DNA of 64,000 nt from Luteibacter flocculans (GCF_023612255.1 NZ_CP063231.1:1842001-1906000), one strand, 5' to 3'. Counted from the first letter of the stretch, positions 1-9,270 are shown. Program-made: numbers and translations. The notes: generated by a model from the letters alone, not told the origin.

Positions 1-208
1 GTTCGCCAAGGTCGACGTCAACGGCGAGCATGCGCATCCGCTGTATCGCTGGCTCAAGGCAGAGAAGAAAGGCTTGCTCGGCACCGAGGCGATCAAGTGG
101 AACTTCACCAAGTTCCTCGTCGATCGCGAAGGTCAGGTCGTGGATCGCTACGCGCCCACCGACACGCCGGAAAAGATCGGCAAGGATCTCCCGGCGGTCC
201 TGGGCTGA
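1..208 (+). CDS. glutathione peroxidase, C-terminal part (5' end outside window)
   Basis: The reading frame that starts at base 2 is open from the window edge to a TGA at 206-208 and encodes the last 68 residues of a thioredoxin-fold peroxidase. It carries the family motif [12 protein letters not shown] followed by a short helix and C-terminus, as in bacterial BtuE/GPx proteins that reduce hydroperoxides with thiols. The catalytic Cys, Gln and upstream strands lie outside the window, so the peroxidatic residue (Cys or Sec) cannot be checked. It converges on the hydratase gene on the opposite strand, with only 7 bases between the stops. Confidence 0.88.
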   Translation, partial: FAKVDVNGEHAHPLYRWLKAEKKGLLGTEAIKWNFTKFLVDREGQVVDRYAPTDTPEKIGKDLPAVLG

Positions 209-215
209 CGCAGAT

Positions 216-1001
216 TCAAGGCAACCAGGATGGTCGCGACTTCGCCAGGAAGGCGGAGAGGCCGTCCTGGCCCTCCGGCGAGACGCGCAGGCGGGCGATG
301 AGCGCGGCGTTGGTCGCATCCGTGTGCTCCATGGTCTCCGGCGCCATGCCGCCCGTGGAGAGTGCGAGGCGCTTCGCTTCGCGCTGAGCCACCGGGCCGC
401 CCTTGGCGAGCAGATCCAGTACGCGGTCCACGGCGTCGTCGAGGGCATCGGTCGCCACGGTCTCGTGCACGAGGCCCATGCCAAGCGCGGCGGCGGCGTC
501 GAAGACCTCGCCAGTGAGGAACAGGCGGCGCGCCTGACGCAGGCCCACCGCCGCCACGACGTAGGGCGAGATCACCGCCGGCACCAGGCCCAGTTTCACT
601 TCCGACAGCGCAAACTTCGCTCCTTCGGCCGCGATGGCGATGTCGCAGCAGGCTACCAGGCCCACGCCACCGCCGAACGCTGCGCCGTTGACGCGGGCGA
701 TGGTGGGCTTCGACAGAAACTGCAGGGTGCGCATCAGCGCCGCGAGGCGCAGCGAGTCCTCGATGTTCTCGGCTTCGCTGGCGTGCGCCATGCCGCGCAT
801 CCAGCGCATGTCGGCGCCCGCGGAAAAGCTCGCGCCCGCGCCGGTAAGCACTACGGCCCGTACGCTTTCATCGGCATCCACCGCCACGAGTGCCGCGGTG
901 AGGTCGGCGATCAAGCCGTCGTCGAAGGCGTTGTGAACCTCCGGACGGTTCATGACCAGATGGACGACGGCATCCCGGCGGATCGTTTCGACAGCGGACA
1001 T
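216..1001 (-). CDS. liuC: enoyl-CoA hydratase/isomerase family, LiuC-like (methylglutaconyl-CoA hydratase)
   Basis: A 261-residue crotonase-fold protein. The N-terminal motif MNRPEVHNAFDD, the oxyanion-hole segment FSAGAD near residue 59 and GAAFGGGVGLVACCD at 107-120 are visible. One catalytic Glu (E134 in LSEVKLGL) is kept, while the classical first Glu in GGGxEL is Gly115. This is the pattern I associate with LiuC-type hydratases of leucine/isovalerate degradation rather than fatty-acid beta-oxidation. None of the usual liu partners (liuA, liuB, liuD) lie to its left within the window or upstream on its strand, so the substrate is inferred from sequence type only; a generic enoyl-CoA hydratase is the alternative. 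Confidence 0.82.
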   Translation of the reverse strand: MSAVETIRRDAVVHLVMNRPEVHNAFDDGLIADLTAALVAVDADESVRAVVLTGAGASFSAGADMRWMRGMAHASEAENIEDSLRLAALMRTLQFLSKPTIARVNGAAFGGGVGLVACCDIAIAAEGAKFALSEVKLGLVPAVISPYVVAAVGLRQARRLFLTGEVFDAAAALGMGLVHETVATDALDDAVDRVLDLLAKGGPVAQREAKRLALSTGGMAPETMEHTDATNAALIARLRVSPEGQDGLSAFLAKSRPSWLP

Positions 1002-1040
1002 GGCGGCACTCCTGTTTTCAGCCCGCCATCATAAGGGGGC

Positions 1041-1190
1041 GGTACCGGCGGTGGGAGCCGGCTTTGGGACGGTACCTGCGGTGGACCCAGCCTTAGGGAC
1101 GGTACCCGCGGTGGACCCAGCCTTGGGGACGGTGCCCGCGGTGGACCCAGCCTTGGGGACGGTACCCGCGGTGGGAGCCAGCCTGCTGGC
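1041..1190. repeat. 30-bp tandem repeat, five units
   Basis: Five head-to-tail 30-bp units begin at 1041, 1071, 1101, 1131 and 1161. The core unit reads GGTACCCGCGGTGGACCCAG plus a ten-base tail. Units 2-4 differ at only a few positions, while units 1 and 5 grade into the genome's GTGGGAGCC repeat. It lies upstream of feoA and downstream of no co-directional gene. Confidence 0.9.
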
Positions 1191-1237
1191 GATGGGTGCT
1201 TGCGGCGAGCACCCATCGCCAGCAGGCCAGCTCCCAC
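1171..1237. repeat. REP-like inverted repeat, 30-bp arms
   Basis: Bases 1171-1200 and 1208-1237 are reverse complements with a single mismatch, separated by 7 bases. Each arm is a full copy of the GTGGGAGCC-AGCCTGCT-GGCGA repeat. It would form a very stable hairpin in DNA or RNA. Two short direct repeats of GCTCCCACCAGAGCACAAC follow directly (1230-1269). The last tandem 30-bp unit overlaps the left arm. Confidence 0.9.
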
Positions 1238-1283
1238 CAGAGCACAACTGGCTCCCACCAGAGCACAACCGGTGTTGGGGGCG

Positions 1284-1367
1284 TTGTGGGAGACGCTACA
1301 GCGGCGAGGGAGTTGCGTCACGGCTTCATCGCTCTGTTGGCTTCTCGCCGCCATGGCGGCTCCCACA
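1284..1367. repeat. BIME-like pair of REP palindromes (GCCATGGC core)
   Basis: A degenerate left copy (GTGGGAG at 1285, GGCGAGGG near 1303-1310) faces a well-kept inverted copy at 1345-1366 with the palindromic core GCCGCCATGGCGGC. The layout matches the element at 27422-27502. Together with the preceding repeats it fills the gene-free stretch 1002-1455, apart from the feo promoter. Confidence 0.75.
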
Positions 1368-1421
1368 GTTGCTTCGTCCGGTCGCCCCACGGGATTGGAT
1401 GCAGCCCTCCCTGTAAAGGCA

Positions 1422-1443
1422 TATAATGCGAACAGTTCTTATT
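1422..1443 (+). promoter_or_regulatory. feo promoter -10 with overlapping Fur box
   Basis: A perfect TATAAT at 1422-1427 overlaps a 19-base 9-1-9 imperfect palindrome at 1425-1443, AATGCGAAC-A-GTTCTTATT. It matches the common Fur-box form AATGAGAAT-N-ATTCTCATT at 14 of 18 arm positions. Its position over the -10 and just upstream of feoA fits repression by Fe(II)-Fur. No good -35 is visible at normal spacing. Confidence 0.7.
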
Positions 1444-1455
1444 TGAGTATCCGCT

Positions 1456-1701
1456 GTGCGCCTCTCAGACGCGCCGAAAGGTGCCAACGCCGTGGTCCAG
1501 TCCGTTACCGATGCCCATCCTTCCGATCCGATCGCCCAGCGACTGCGCGATCTGGGTTTCGTTGCGGGTGAGCCGGTGCGCCTGGTGGCTCGCGGCCCGC
1601 TCGGGGGCGATCCGCTGCTGATCCAGATCGGTTCCACACGTTTCGCACTGCGCAAGGCGGAGGCGGCGCGCGTCGACGTATCCGTAGGAGACGCCGCATG
1701 A
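1456..1701 (+). CDS. feoA: ferrous iron transport protein A (FeoA)
   Basis: An 81-residue single SH3-like FeoA-domain protein, normal length for the family. The GTG at 1456 gives MRLSDAPKG and is the first start after the promoter; no later start keeps the domain whole. The motif DLGFVAGEPVRLVARGPLGGDPL is the conserved FeoA core. FeoA is a small cytosolic protein needed for Fe(II) uptake through FeoB. Its stop overlaps the feoB start by four bases (ATGA at 1698-1701), so translation is probably coupled. A Fur box sits immediately upstream. Confidence 0.93.
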   Translation: MRLSDAPKGANAVVQSVTDAHPSDPIAQRLRDLGFVAGEPVRLVARGPLGGDPLLIQIGSTRFALRKAEAARVDVSVGDAA

Positions 1702-3545
1702 GCGCCACAGCGATGCGCATCGCCCTGGTGGGCAACCCGAACTGCGGCAAGACGGCGCTATTCAACCAGCTCACCGGCGGGCGGCAGAAGGTCGCCAATT
1801 ACGCGGGTGTCACGGTCGAGCGCAAGGAAGGCCGCTTCGTGGCCCCCTCCGGACGCACGCTGCATGTGCTCGATCTGCCGGGCGCGTACAGCTTCGAAGC
1901 GACGAGTCCCGACGAAGCGATCACCCGCGACGTCTGCTATGGCCGTTACCCGGGCGAAGCCGCACCGGACCTCATCGTCTGCGTGGCGGATGCGACGAAT
2001 CTCCGTCTGCACCTGCGTTTCGTGCTCGAAGTGCGCCGCCTGGGTCGCCCGGTGGTGCTTGCGCTCAACATGATGGATGCCGCGCGCCGTCGTGGCATCG
2101 TCATCGACGTCGACGCTTTGTCGCGCCGTCTCGGCGTGCCGGTGGTCGAGACAATCGCGGTCAAGCGCGGCGGCGCGCAGGCGCTGATCGAACGCATCGA
2201 CGCCAGTGTGCCCAAGGTCACGCCCGCGCCAATCGACGAGGCCACCGTCGAACAACTGCATGCCGAGGTGCGTTCGATCCTGGCCGACACGGTGACGCTG
2301 CCGCGCGACACGGTTGCGCTCGACGACGCCATCGATCGCTGGGTGCTGCATCCCGTCTTCGGCCTGGCGATTCTCGCTACGCTGATGTTCCTCGTCTTCC
2401 AGGCGGTGTTCTCCTGGGCCCAGCCCGTGATGGACGCCATCCAGGCAGGCATTGCCGCACTGGGCACCACGGTCACCGGGTTCCTTCCGGAAGGCAGCGC
2501 CTTGCACAGTCTGCTCAACGACGGCCTGTTCGCGGGCCTGGGCGCGGTGCTCGTGTTCCTGCCGCAGATTCTCATCCTGTTCCTCTTCATCCTCGTGCTC
2601 GAGGAGTCGGGTTATCTGCCGCGCGCCGCCTTCCTGCTCGATCGCATGATGTTCCGCGTGGGCCTGACGGGCAGGGCGTTCATTCCGCTGCTGTCGAGCT
2701 TCGCCTGCGCCATTCCCGGCATCATGGCCACGCGCAGCATCCAGGACCCGCGCGACCGTCTCACCACGATCCTGGTCGCGCCGCTGATGACCTGTTCGGC
2801 GCGCCTGCCGGTCTATACCTTGCTGATCGCCGCATTCATTCCCAGTCGCACCGTGGCTGGCGTGTTCAACCTGCAGGGCATCGTGCTGTTCACGCTGTAC
2901 TTCGCGGGCATTTTCAGTGCGCTGGGCGTGGCGTTCGTCATCAAACGGCTGCGCAAGGACAAGAGCGAGCACGCGCTCATCATGGAGCTGCCGTCGTATC
3001 GTCTGCCCAACGTGCGCGACATCGCGCTCGGGCTGTGGGAACGCGCCGTGATCTTCCTGAAGCGCGTGGGCGGCATCATCCTCGCGCTCACCGTGCTGCT
3101 GTGGTTCCTTTCCAGTTTTCCTGGGCCGCCGGAAGGCGCGACGCAGCCCGCCATCGACTACAGCATCGCCGGACGCCTCGGTCGGCTGCTGGAGTACGTG
3201 TTCGCGCCGATCGGCTTCAACTGGCAGATCTGCATCGCGCTCGTGCCGGGTCTGGCCGCGCGCGAAGTCGCCGTCGCGGCGCTCGGAACGGTGTATGCCA
3301 TGTCCGGCAGCGACGATGCGCTGGCATCGCAGCTGGGTCCGGTGATCTCGCATCAGTGGTCGCTGGCTACGGCGCTGTCGTTGCTCGCCTGGTACGTGTT
3401 CGCGCCGCAGTGCATGTCCACGCTGGCGGTGATCCGCCGCGAAACGAACTCCTGGCGTAACGTGGCCGTCGCGGCCGGGTATCTCTTCGGCCTGGCGTAC
3501 CTCGCCTCGCTGGCCACTTATCAGATCGCGAGGGCGCTGACATGA
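1698..3545 (+). CDS. feoB: ferrous iron transporter FeoB
   Basis: A 615-residue inner-membrane Fe(II) transporter with an N-terminal G-protein domain: G1 GNPNCGKT at 12-19, GVTVE near 37-41, G3 DLPG at 59-62 and G4 NMMD at 124-127. It is followed by a helical region and a polytopic membrane part from about residue 215 with two Gate-like regions. It is shorter than the E. coli protein (773 residues), as I recall is common in this order. It overlaps feoA upstream by four bases and the Cys-rich gene downstream by four bases, forming a three-gene operon probably under Fur control. Confidence 0.95.
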   Translation: MSATAMRIALVGNPNCGKTALFNQLTGGRQKVANYAGVTVERKEGRFVAPSGRTLHVLDLPGAYSFEATSPDEAITRDVCYGRYPGEAAPDLIVCVADATNLRLHLRFVLEVRRLGRPVVLALNMMDAARRRGIVIDVDALSRRLGVPVVETIAVKRGGAQALIERIDASVPKVTPAPIDEATVEQLHAEVRSILADTVTLPRDTVALDDAIDRWVLHPVFGLAILATLMFLVFQAVFSWAQPVMDAIQAGIAALGTTVTGFLPEGSALHSLLNDGLFAGLGAVLVFLPQILILFLFILVLEESGYLPRAAFLLDRMMFRVGLTGRAFIPLLSSFACAIPGIMATRSIQDPRDRLTTILVAPLMTCSARLPVYTLLIAAFIPSRTVAGVFNLQGIVLFTLYFAGIFSALGVAFVIKRLRKDKSEHALIMELPSYRLPNVRDIALGLWERAVIFLKRVGGIILALTVLLWFLSSFPGPPEGATQPAIDYSIAGRLGRLLEYVFAPIGFNWQICIALVPGLAAREVAVAALGTVYAMSGSDDALASQLGPVISHQWSLATALSLLAWYVFAPQCMSTLAVIRRETNSWRNVAVAAGYLFGLAYLASLATYQIARALT

Positions 3546-3838
3546 CCACGTTCGAGTGGGTCCAGGGCGTGGTCATCGGCGTGGTCGTTGCGGCGAGCGC
3601 CTGGATGGCCTTCCGCAAGCTGCTGCCGAAGACCTCGACGCGTGTGCTGGCGCATGTGTCCGCCAGTCTCAATCGCGACGGACGCGCGCCGTCGCTGCGT
3701 TCCCTCGGTCGACGTCTGCAACCGGCTGCGGCGACGGGAAGCTGCGGCGATGGCTGCGGTTCGTGCAACAGCTGCGGCCCTGCCGTCGCGCCGACGGAAG
3801 CTCAGCCGCTGCAGTTCAAGCCACGCCGGCCGTCCTAG
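3542..3838 (+). CDS. small FeoB-associated Cys-rich membrane protein (DUF6587-like)
   Basis: A 98-residue protein with one N-terminal membrane helix (about residues 8-24), a basic linker, and a C-terminal cluster SCGDGCGSCNSCG with four cysteines spaced C-x3-C-x2-C-x2-C. It is the last gene of the feo operon and its ATG overlaps the feoB stop. It occupies the place of FeoC or of the FeoB-associated Cys-rich proteins of other phyla. The cysteines could bind Fe(II) or an Fe-S cluster, but no function is shown by the sequence alone. Its stop overlaps by two bases the stop codon of the convergent phospholipase D-like gene. Confidence 0.85.
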   Translation: MTTFEWVQGVVIGVVVAASAWMAFRKLLPKTSTRVLAHVSASLNRDGRAPSLRSLGRRLQPAAATGSCGDGCGSCNSCGPAVAPTEAQPLQFKPRRPS

Positions 3839-5316
3839 CGCGGCGCATCCTGCGTCGTTGGCGCCTCGGCAGCACGCTGCCGACGCCGTCGGCGGAGGGT
3901 CCACCAACTCACCGACAGGTTCACGGCGAACCAGGCGCCGATCAACGCCAGCGGCCAGGCAATCGCTGCCGGCCAGAGCACGCCGATCACGGTGAGCACC
4001 ACCGCCGTTACCGCGCCAGCGAGCAACGGCCCCGTCTCGGTATCGCCAAGCACACGGTGCTGCGTGATCGCGGCACCCACGGTGTTGGCGATGCGCAACG
4101 AGGCGGCGGCTGCGCGGCTGGAACTGCCGCCCGCGCGGTGTGGCCGGGGCGGTCTCGGCGAGCGGTAGCGCATGCGCTCATTGCGCGAGCGCCGACGCCG
4201 GCCACCGAGAAGAATTTCCGTCGCGTTTTCCAGATCCTTTTCGTACTGAGCGGCCAACTGCCCGGCGAAACCGGCATCCTCGATCGCCACGTCGATCTCG
4301 CGGTTGCCGAGCCAACTGGCGATGTTGAGGTTGGACGAACCCACGCGTGCCCAGCGGCCGTCCGCCACGGCGGTCTTCGCATGAAGCATCGATCCGTTCC
4401 ACTCGAACACACGAATGCCCGCCTGCAGCAGCGGCCGGTAACCGGAGCGCGACATGCTCGCCACCATCGGGATGTCGCTACTGCCGGGTACCAGCAGGCG
4501 CACGTCCACGCCATCCCGCGCGGCCGCGGACAAGGCCTGCACGTACGGCGCCACACCGACGAAATAGGCATCGGTCAGCCACAGCGTCTGCCGGGCCATC
4601 GCGGCCACCATCTGGTCGAGCCGGTACATGCCTGCGGTACTCGGCTGCGTCGCGATCACGCGCAGCGAGACGTCGCCGGGCATCGGCATGTCCGGAAGTG
4701 CCGCCAGCCGTTCGTCGTTCGGCAGCGGCTCGCCCGCCTGCGCCCAGCTATCCGCGAAGGCGTGTTCGATCTCTGCCACGGCCGGCCCACGCAGCGCCAC
4801 GCCCGTATCACGCCAGGGCGGCACGTCGCGGTCGGGATCGCCCAACCATTTCTCGCTGATGCATACACCCGAGAGAAACCCCACCGTGCCGTCCACCACC
4901 AACACCTTGCGGTGGTCGCGGCTCACCCAGCCGAACGAGCTGCCCAGCCGCGGCGGGTTGTAGATGCGGACCTGCCCACCCGCCTCGCGCAGCGGGTTCC
5001 AGAACGAGGCACGCGACTGCCCGAGACAGCCGCCCCAGTCCGCGATGACCGCCACGAACACGCCCGCATGCGCCCGTTCGACCAGCGCGTCACGGAACGC
5101 GCGACCCACCGCGTCGTCGCGAATGATGTAGTTCTCGAGAAACACGTGGCGACGCGCCCCAGAGATGGCGGCGAGCCAGGCGTCGAAGTGCGCGCGCGCG
5201 TCGATCAGCAACTCCACGGCATTGCCGCCGATCAGCGGCGCGCCGGCGCTGCGGCTCAGCGCCTGTTCGGCGAACAGGCGGCTGGTGAACCCGGTACTTT
5301 GCTGGAAGACGTTCAT
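3835..5316 (-). CDS. phospholipase D-type cardiolipin synthase-like protein
   Basis: A 493-residue protein with two HKD motifs: H135-x-K137-x4-D142 (HRKVLVVD) and H312-x-K314-x4-D319 (HAKTAVAD), each followed by GSSN-type segments. It resembles ClsB-type phosphatidyltransferases, which make cardiolipin or phosphatidylglycerol, more than ClsA because the N-terminal membrane helices are missing. A C-terminal extension after residue 400 holds two predicted membrane helices (about 428-470) and an Arg-rich tail, which ClsB of E. coli lacks. It converges on the feo operon and is divergent from ispG. Other PLD hydrolases remain possible. Confidence 0.82.
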   Translation of the reverse strand: MNVFQQSTGFTSRLFAEQALSRSAGAPLIGGNAVELLIDARAHFDAWLAAISGARRHVFLENYIIRDDAVGRAFRDALVERAHAGVFVAVIADWGGCLGQSRASFWNPLREAGGQVRIYNPPRLGSSFGWVSRDHRKVLVVDGTVGFLSGVCISEKWLGDPDRDVPPWRDTGVALRGPAVAEIEHAFADSWAQAGEPLPNDERLAALPDMPMPGDVSLRVIATQPSTAGMYRLDQMVAAMARQTLWLTDAYFVGVAPYVQALSAAARDGVDVRLLVPGSSDIPMVASMSRSGYRPLLQAGIRVFEWNGSMLHAKTAVADGRWARVGSSNLNIASWLGNREIDVAIEDAGFAGQLAAQYEKDLENATEILLGGRRRRSRNERMRYRSPRPPRPHRAGGSSSRAAAASLRIANTVGAAITQHRVLGDTETGPLLAGAVTAVVLTVIGVLWPAAIAWPLALIGAWFAVNLSVSWWTLRRRRRQRAAEAPTTQDAPR

Positions 5317-5412
5317 GCCGGAAGTGTATCGGGATACGGGGTCGCCGCCTTGTGCAGGCGGGCGGTCCGGGCGGCCGTCACGCGCGTGCGGCGGTCCGTC
5401 ATGCCGATGCGC

Positions 5413-5427
5413 TAAAATCGCGGCCTA
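5413..5427 (+). promoter_or_regulatory. ispG -10 box, possibly leaderless transcript
   Basis: TAAAAT at 5413-5418 ends nine bases before the ispG ATG at 5427. Standard spacing would place the transcription start at about 5425-5427, leaving zero to two bases of leader. No Shine-Dalgarno sequence precedes the ATG. The -35 region is weak. Confidence 0.5.
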
Positions 5428-6686
5428 TGACCGAAGACCTCTCCAGCCGCCCGCGTCCCGCGGAAGCCGGCGCACGCCGCCCCAGCGTGGGTGTCACGAT
5501 CGACCGCGTTCAGGTCGGTGGTGGTGCGCCCATCGTCGTCCAGTCGATGACCAACACCGATACGGAAGACCCCGTCTCCACCGCGAAGCAGGTGGCCGAA
5601 TTGGCCCGTGCCGGTTCGGAAATGGTCCGGATTACCGTGAATACGCCGGCCGCCGCCGCCGCGGTGCCGCGCATTCGCGATCGCCTGGAGATGATGGGCG
5701 TTTCGGTGCCGCTGATCGGCGATTTCCACTACAACGGCCATCAGCTGCTGGAAGGCGAGCCGGCCTGCGCCGAAGCGCTGGCCAAGTACCGGATCAACCC
5801 CGGCAACGTGGGCTTCGGCAAGAAGAAGGACGCCCAGTTCGCGTCGATCATCGAGATGGCGATCCGCTACGACAAGCCGGTTCGCATCGGCGCCAATTGG
5901 GGCTCGCTCGACCAGTCCATGGTCGCCCTGCTGATGGATGAGAACGCCGGTCGTGCGGTGCCGTGGGATGCCGGCCACGTGGCCCGTGAGGCGCTGATCC
6001 GTTCCGCGCTCGACTCCGCGGCACGGGCGGAGGATCTCGGCCTGCCACGTGAGCGGATCATCCTGTCCTGCAAGGTCTCGGGCGTTCAGGAACTCATCGC
6101 GGTCTACCGCGATCTGGCGCGTCGTGGTGACTACGCTTTGCACCTCGGTCTGACCGAAGCGGGCATGGGCTCCAAGGGCATCACCGCATCGGCGGCTGCG
6201 CTGGCCGTGCTGCTGCAGGAAGGCATCGGCGACACCATCCGCATCTCGCTCACGCCGGAACCTGGCCAGTCGCGAACCGCGGAGGTCATCGTCGCGCAGG
6301 AACTCCTGCAGACCATGGGCCTGCGTGCCTTCACGCCATTGGTCACGGCATGCCCCGGGTGCGGACGCACCACCAGCGAGTTTTTCCAGGAGCTCGCGAA
6401 GACCGTCCAGGGCCATGTGCGCGAACAGATGCCCGTGTGGCGCGTGAAGTACGACGGCGTAGAGAATCTCACGCTCGCCGTCATGGGTTGCGTCGTGAAT
6501 GGCCCGGGTGAGTCGCGCCACGCCAACATCGGCATTTCGCTGCCCGGCAATGGCGAAGCCCCGTCCGCACCCGTGTTCATCGACGGCGAGAAGGCGATGA
6601 CCCTGCGCGGCGACCGCATTGCCGAGGAGTTCGTGGCGATCCTCGACGAGTACGTAGAAACCCACTACGCGGCGCGCGGCGACTGA
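5427..6686 (+). CDS. ispG: 4-hydroxy-3-methylbut-2-enyl-diphosphate synthase (flavodoxin)
   Basis: A 419-residue IspG/GcpE, converting MEcPP to HMBPP in the MEP isoprenoid pathway. It has a TIM-barrel N-domain and a C-terminal domain with the 4Fe-4S ligands C309 and C312 (ACPGCGR), C355 ([10 protein letters not shown]) and E362. The frame is open further upstream to a GTG at 5352, but that extension lies over the promoter; the ATG at 5427 gives the usual N-terminus and follows a TAAAAT box. The gene stands alone, divergent from the PLD-like gene. Confidence 0.95.
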   Translation: MTEDLSSRPRPAEAGARRPSVGVTIDRVQVGGGAPIVVQSMTNTDTEDPVSTAKQVAELARAGSEMVRITVNTPAAAAAVPRIRDRLEMMGVSVPLIGDFHYNGHQLLEGEPACAEALAKYRINPGNVGFGKKKDAQFASIIEMAIRYDKPVRIGANWGSLDQSMVALLMDENAGRAVPWDAGHVAREALIRSALDSAARAEDLGLPRERIILSCKVSGVQELIAVYRDLARRGDYALHLGLTEAGMGSKGITASAAALAVLLQEGIGDTIRISLTPEPGQSRTAEVIVAQELLQTMGLRAFTPLVTACPGCGRTTSEFFQELAKTVQGHVREQMPVWRVKYDGVENLTLAVMGCVVNGPGESRHANIGISLPGNGEAPSAPVFIDGEKAMTLRGDRIAEEFVAILDEYVETHYAARGD

Positions 6687-6753
6687 ACCATCACGCCATG
6701 CATGCGGGACTATCGGTCATCATGATGGGTGGTCCTAGCAATGGAGATCATGC

Positions 6754-7584
6754 ATGACAGGCAACGTTCCGCTTCTCACGCTCAATGATGGCAACAAGGC
6801 GCCGCAGCTCGGCTTCGGCGTCTTCCAGATTCCCGATGGCGAGACCGCCGATGCGGTCGCAGCCGCGCTGGCCGCGGGCTATCGCTCCATCGACACGGCA
6901 TCGATCTACGGCAACGAGCGCGGCGTGCGCGACGGTATGCAGCGCTCCGGCGTGGCGCGTGGCGACATCTTCCTTACGACCAAGCTGTGGAACGCACACC
7001 AAGGCTTCGACGAGACGCTGCGCGCGTTCGATGAAAGCATGCAGCGGCTCGGCACCGACTATCTCGACATGTACCTCATCCATTGGCCGACGCCCAAGCG
7101 CGATCGCTACATGGATACGTGGAAGGCCTTTGTCCGGTTGCAGAAGGAAGGCCGTATCCGCTCGATCGGCGTGTCGAATTTCCAGCCGGATCACCTCCAA
7201 CGCCTGATCGACGAAAGCGGCGTGGTGCCGGTGGTGAATCAGATCGAGCTGCATCCGTATTTCGCCCAGCGCGAACTCGTGAAAGCACATGCCCGCTGGG
7301 GTATCGTCACCGAGGCATGGAGTCCGCTCGGTCAGGGCGGTGACCTGCTGAAGGACGCCGTGCTGGAGCGCATCGCCAAGCGTCTCGGCAAGAGCACGGC
7401 GCAGGTGGTGTTGCGCTGGCATGTGCAGTGGGGGCACATGGTCATCCCCAAATCGGCGACCCCGGCACGTATCGCCGCCAACATCGACGTGTTCGATTTC
7501 GAACTCACGGCCGACGACATGAAGGCGATCGACGAGTTGGATGCGGGCAAGCGCATGGGCCCCGACCCCGACCAGTTCAACTGA
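6754..7584 (+). CDS. aldo/keto reductase, DkgA/DkgB-like
   Basis: A 276-residue TIM-barrel NADPH-dependent reductase with the complete catalytic tetrad D47, Y52, K77 and H110 (in SIDTASIYGNE, TTKLWN and LIHWP). GVSNF and IPKSATPARIAAN near the end match the cofactor-binding motifs. It belongs to the group of 2,5-diketo-D-gluconate reductases and methylglyoxal reductases; the physiological substrate cannot be set from sequence. It has its own 67-base upstream gap after ispG and converges on the antiporter gene. Confidence 0.92.
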   Translation: MTGNVPLLTLNDGNKAPQLGFGVFQIPDGETADAVAAALAAGYRSIDTASIYGNERGVRDGMQRSGVARGDIFLTTKLWNAHQGFDETLRAFDESMQRLGTDYLDMYLIHWPTPKRDRYMDTWKAFVRLQKEGRIRSIGVSNFQPDHLQRLIDESGVVPVVNQIELHPYFAQRELVKAHARWGIVTEAWSPLGQGGDLLKDAVLERIAKRLGKSTAQVVLRWHVQWGHMVIPKSATPARIAANIDVFDFELTADDMKAIDELDAGKRMGPDPDQFN

Positions 7585-7619
7585 GCGCAGACGCACCGGC
7601 TTCACGAAGGCGACGCTCG

Positions 7620-9155
7620 TCACCCTTCCACGATTTCGAGTTCCTCGGGTGACGACGCCGCGAGCTGCGCCCAGTCCAGTTCGCTTTCGATCACGTGGAA
7701 GACGTCGTCTTCCACTTCGCCCGCACGCCGCATCTTGTGAAGCTTTTCGCGTCGTGCATCGATGCCGCGCCGCTTCAAGGTCACGATGCGCTTTGCGCCT
7801 GGCAGCGGTTCGCCGACTTCGGCGGCGCGTCGGGCGTCGTCATAGACATGCCGCATGTGCTCCGCCGCGTCGTCGTTCTCGTCTTTCAGCGTCGCTTCGG
7901 CGGCATCGAGCAGGGTGAGGCGCACGCGGCTCACTTCTTCGTCCAGGGAGCGATCGGGCGGGAAACGCAGCCAGCGCACAAGGAACGCAAGGGTGGTGCC
8001 CTGGAACACGAGGGTCCCGAGCACTACCGCGAAGGCCGTGAGCACGATGAGGTCGCGCGAGGGGAAGTCCGCCGGCAATGCAAGCGCCGTCGCCAGTGTG
8101 ACCAGCCCACGCATGCCGCACCATGACGCGACCACGCCCTGCTTGAGCGTGGGATTGGCCTCCCGGCGCGGCCATAGCCAGTGGAGCGAGCGGTTGTAGA
8201 GCATCACCCAGACCACGCGCACCGCGATCGTCACCGCCAGTGCGGTACCCGCGAAGGCGAGCGCGTCGGTCAAGGCCGCGCCGTGCATGCCGCTCAGGAT
8301 GGTGCGGGCCTGCAGACCCACCAGCAGAAATGCGATGACGTTGGAGAAGAAGACCATCGCGGCCCACACCGAGTACGAGTGGACGCGGTCGCGTGGCGGT
8401 TGCCGGGCGGGCAAGAAATGCGCGATGACCATGGCATAGGACACCACGCAGAGGATCGGCGATAGATCCAGTTCCTCGGCGAGCACCCACACGCCAAAGG
8501 TCGCCACGAATTCGAGCAGCGTGGCGCCGAGCGTTCCGTGCAGGCGTGGCGCCACGACGACGTACAGCCGTCCGATCACGATGCCGAGCACGACACCGCC
8601 AGGTGCCGCCAGCGCCAGTGACGGCAACGTACGTGCGAAGCCGTCGCCCGAGGTGACCGTGGCGACGGCCGCGCCGAAGATCAGCAGCGCCACGGCGTCG
8701 TTGAGCAGGCTTTCCGCGGTGAGCACCTGCACGGTCCGACGTGGCAGGGTGAGGCGCGACAGCATGGCGGCAGCGGCGGCCGCGTCGGGCGGCGCGACGA
8801 TCGCCCCCAGGGCCAGCGCCACCGCCCAGGGCATGCCCGCCCAGGCGACACCGAGCCAGGCGACGGCCAGCGCGGTGAGGATCACCGCCACGGCGGCCAA
8901 TGCCACGGTCGGTACCCAGAAACGCCGCAAGGTGCGCGGCGGCATGTCGTAGGCCGCATCCAGCAGAGCCGGCGCGATGAACAGCGCCAGGGCGAGCTGG
9001 GGATCCATCTCGATCTTCGGTGCCCATGGCAGCGCCGCGACCGCCAGGCCTGCCGCCGCCAGTACCGTCGGGTAGGGTAGCGACAGCTTGCGCGACAGCG
9101 GCAGCAGCACGATCGCGAGCAGGGACAGCAGAAGCATGCTCTCGAACAACGCCAC
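7620..9155 (-). CDS. CPA1-family Na+/H+ antiporter
   Basis: A 511-residue protein with about 12 membrane helices over the first 410 residues. GAIVAPPDAAAAAAML and ESLLNDAVALLIF carry the PD and ND residues typical of the ion-binding core of CPA1/NhaP antiporters. The C-terminal 100 residues are hydrophilic, charged and predicted helical, as in NhaP/YjcE regulatory tails. It should exchange cytoplasmic Na+ or K+ for protons at the inner membrane. It is a single gene convergent with the aldo/keto reductase. Confidence 0.9.
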   Translation of the reverse strand: MALFESMLLLSLLAIVLLPLSRKLSLPYPTVLAAAGLAVAALPWAPKIEMDPQLALALFIAPALLDAAYDMPPRTLRRFWVPTVALAAVAVILTALAVAWLGVAWAGMPWAVALALGAIVAPPDAAAAAAMLSRLTLPRRTVQVLTAESLLNDAVALLIFGAAVATVTSGDGFARTLPSLALAAPGGVVLGIVIGRLYVVVAPRLHGTLGATLLEFVATFGVWVLAEELDLSPILCVVSYAMVIAHFLPARQPPRDRVHSYSVWAAMVFFSNVIAFLLVGLQARTILSGMHGAALTDALAFAGTALAVTIAVRVVWVMLYNRSLHWLWPRREANPTLKQGVVASWCGMRGLVTLATALALPADFPSRDLIVLTAFAVVLGTLVFQGTTLAFLVRWLRFPPDRSLDEEVSRVRLTLLDAAEATLKDENDDAAEHMRHVYDDARRAAEVGEPLPGAKRIVTLKRRGIDARREKLHKMRRAGEVEDDVFHVIESELDWAQLAASSPEELEIVEG

Positions 9156-9270
9156 GACGGTCTCCCCGGTCCAAAAACGATGTCATACCGCAGGCGGCGT
9201 CAGTTTGCCGGCAAGGTCGCGCGCTTTTGCGACGGTGCGCTACCATCCTGCGAATGTCGTACCGCTGGGG

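Noticed and set aside
1758-3353. 531-codon open frame antisense to feoB
   Set aside because: Composition rich in His, Arg and Gln, no domain, and it mirrors the codon bias of the strongly supported feoB frame.
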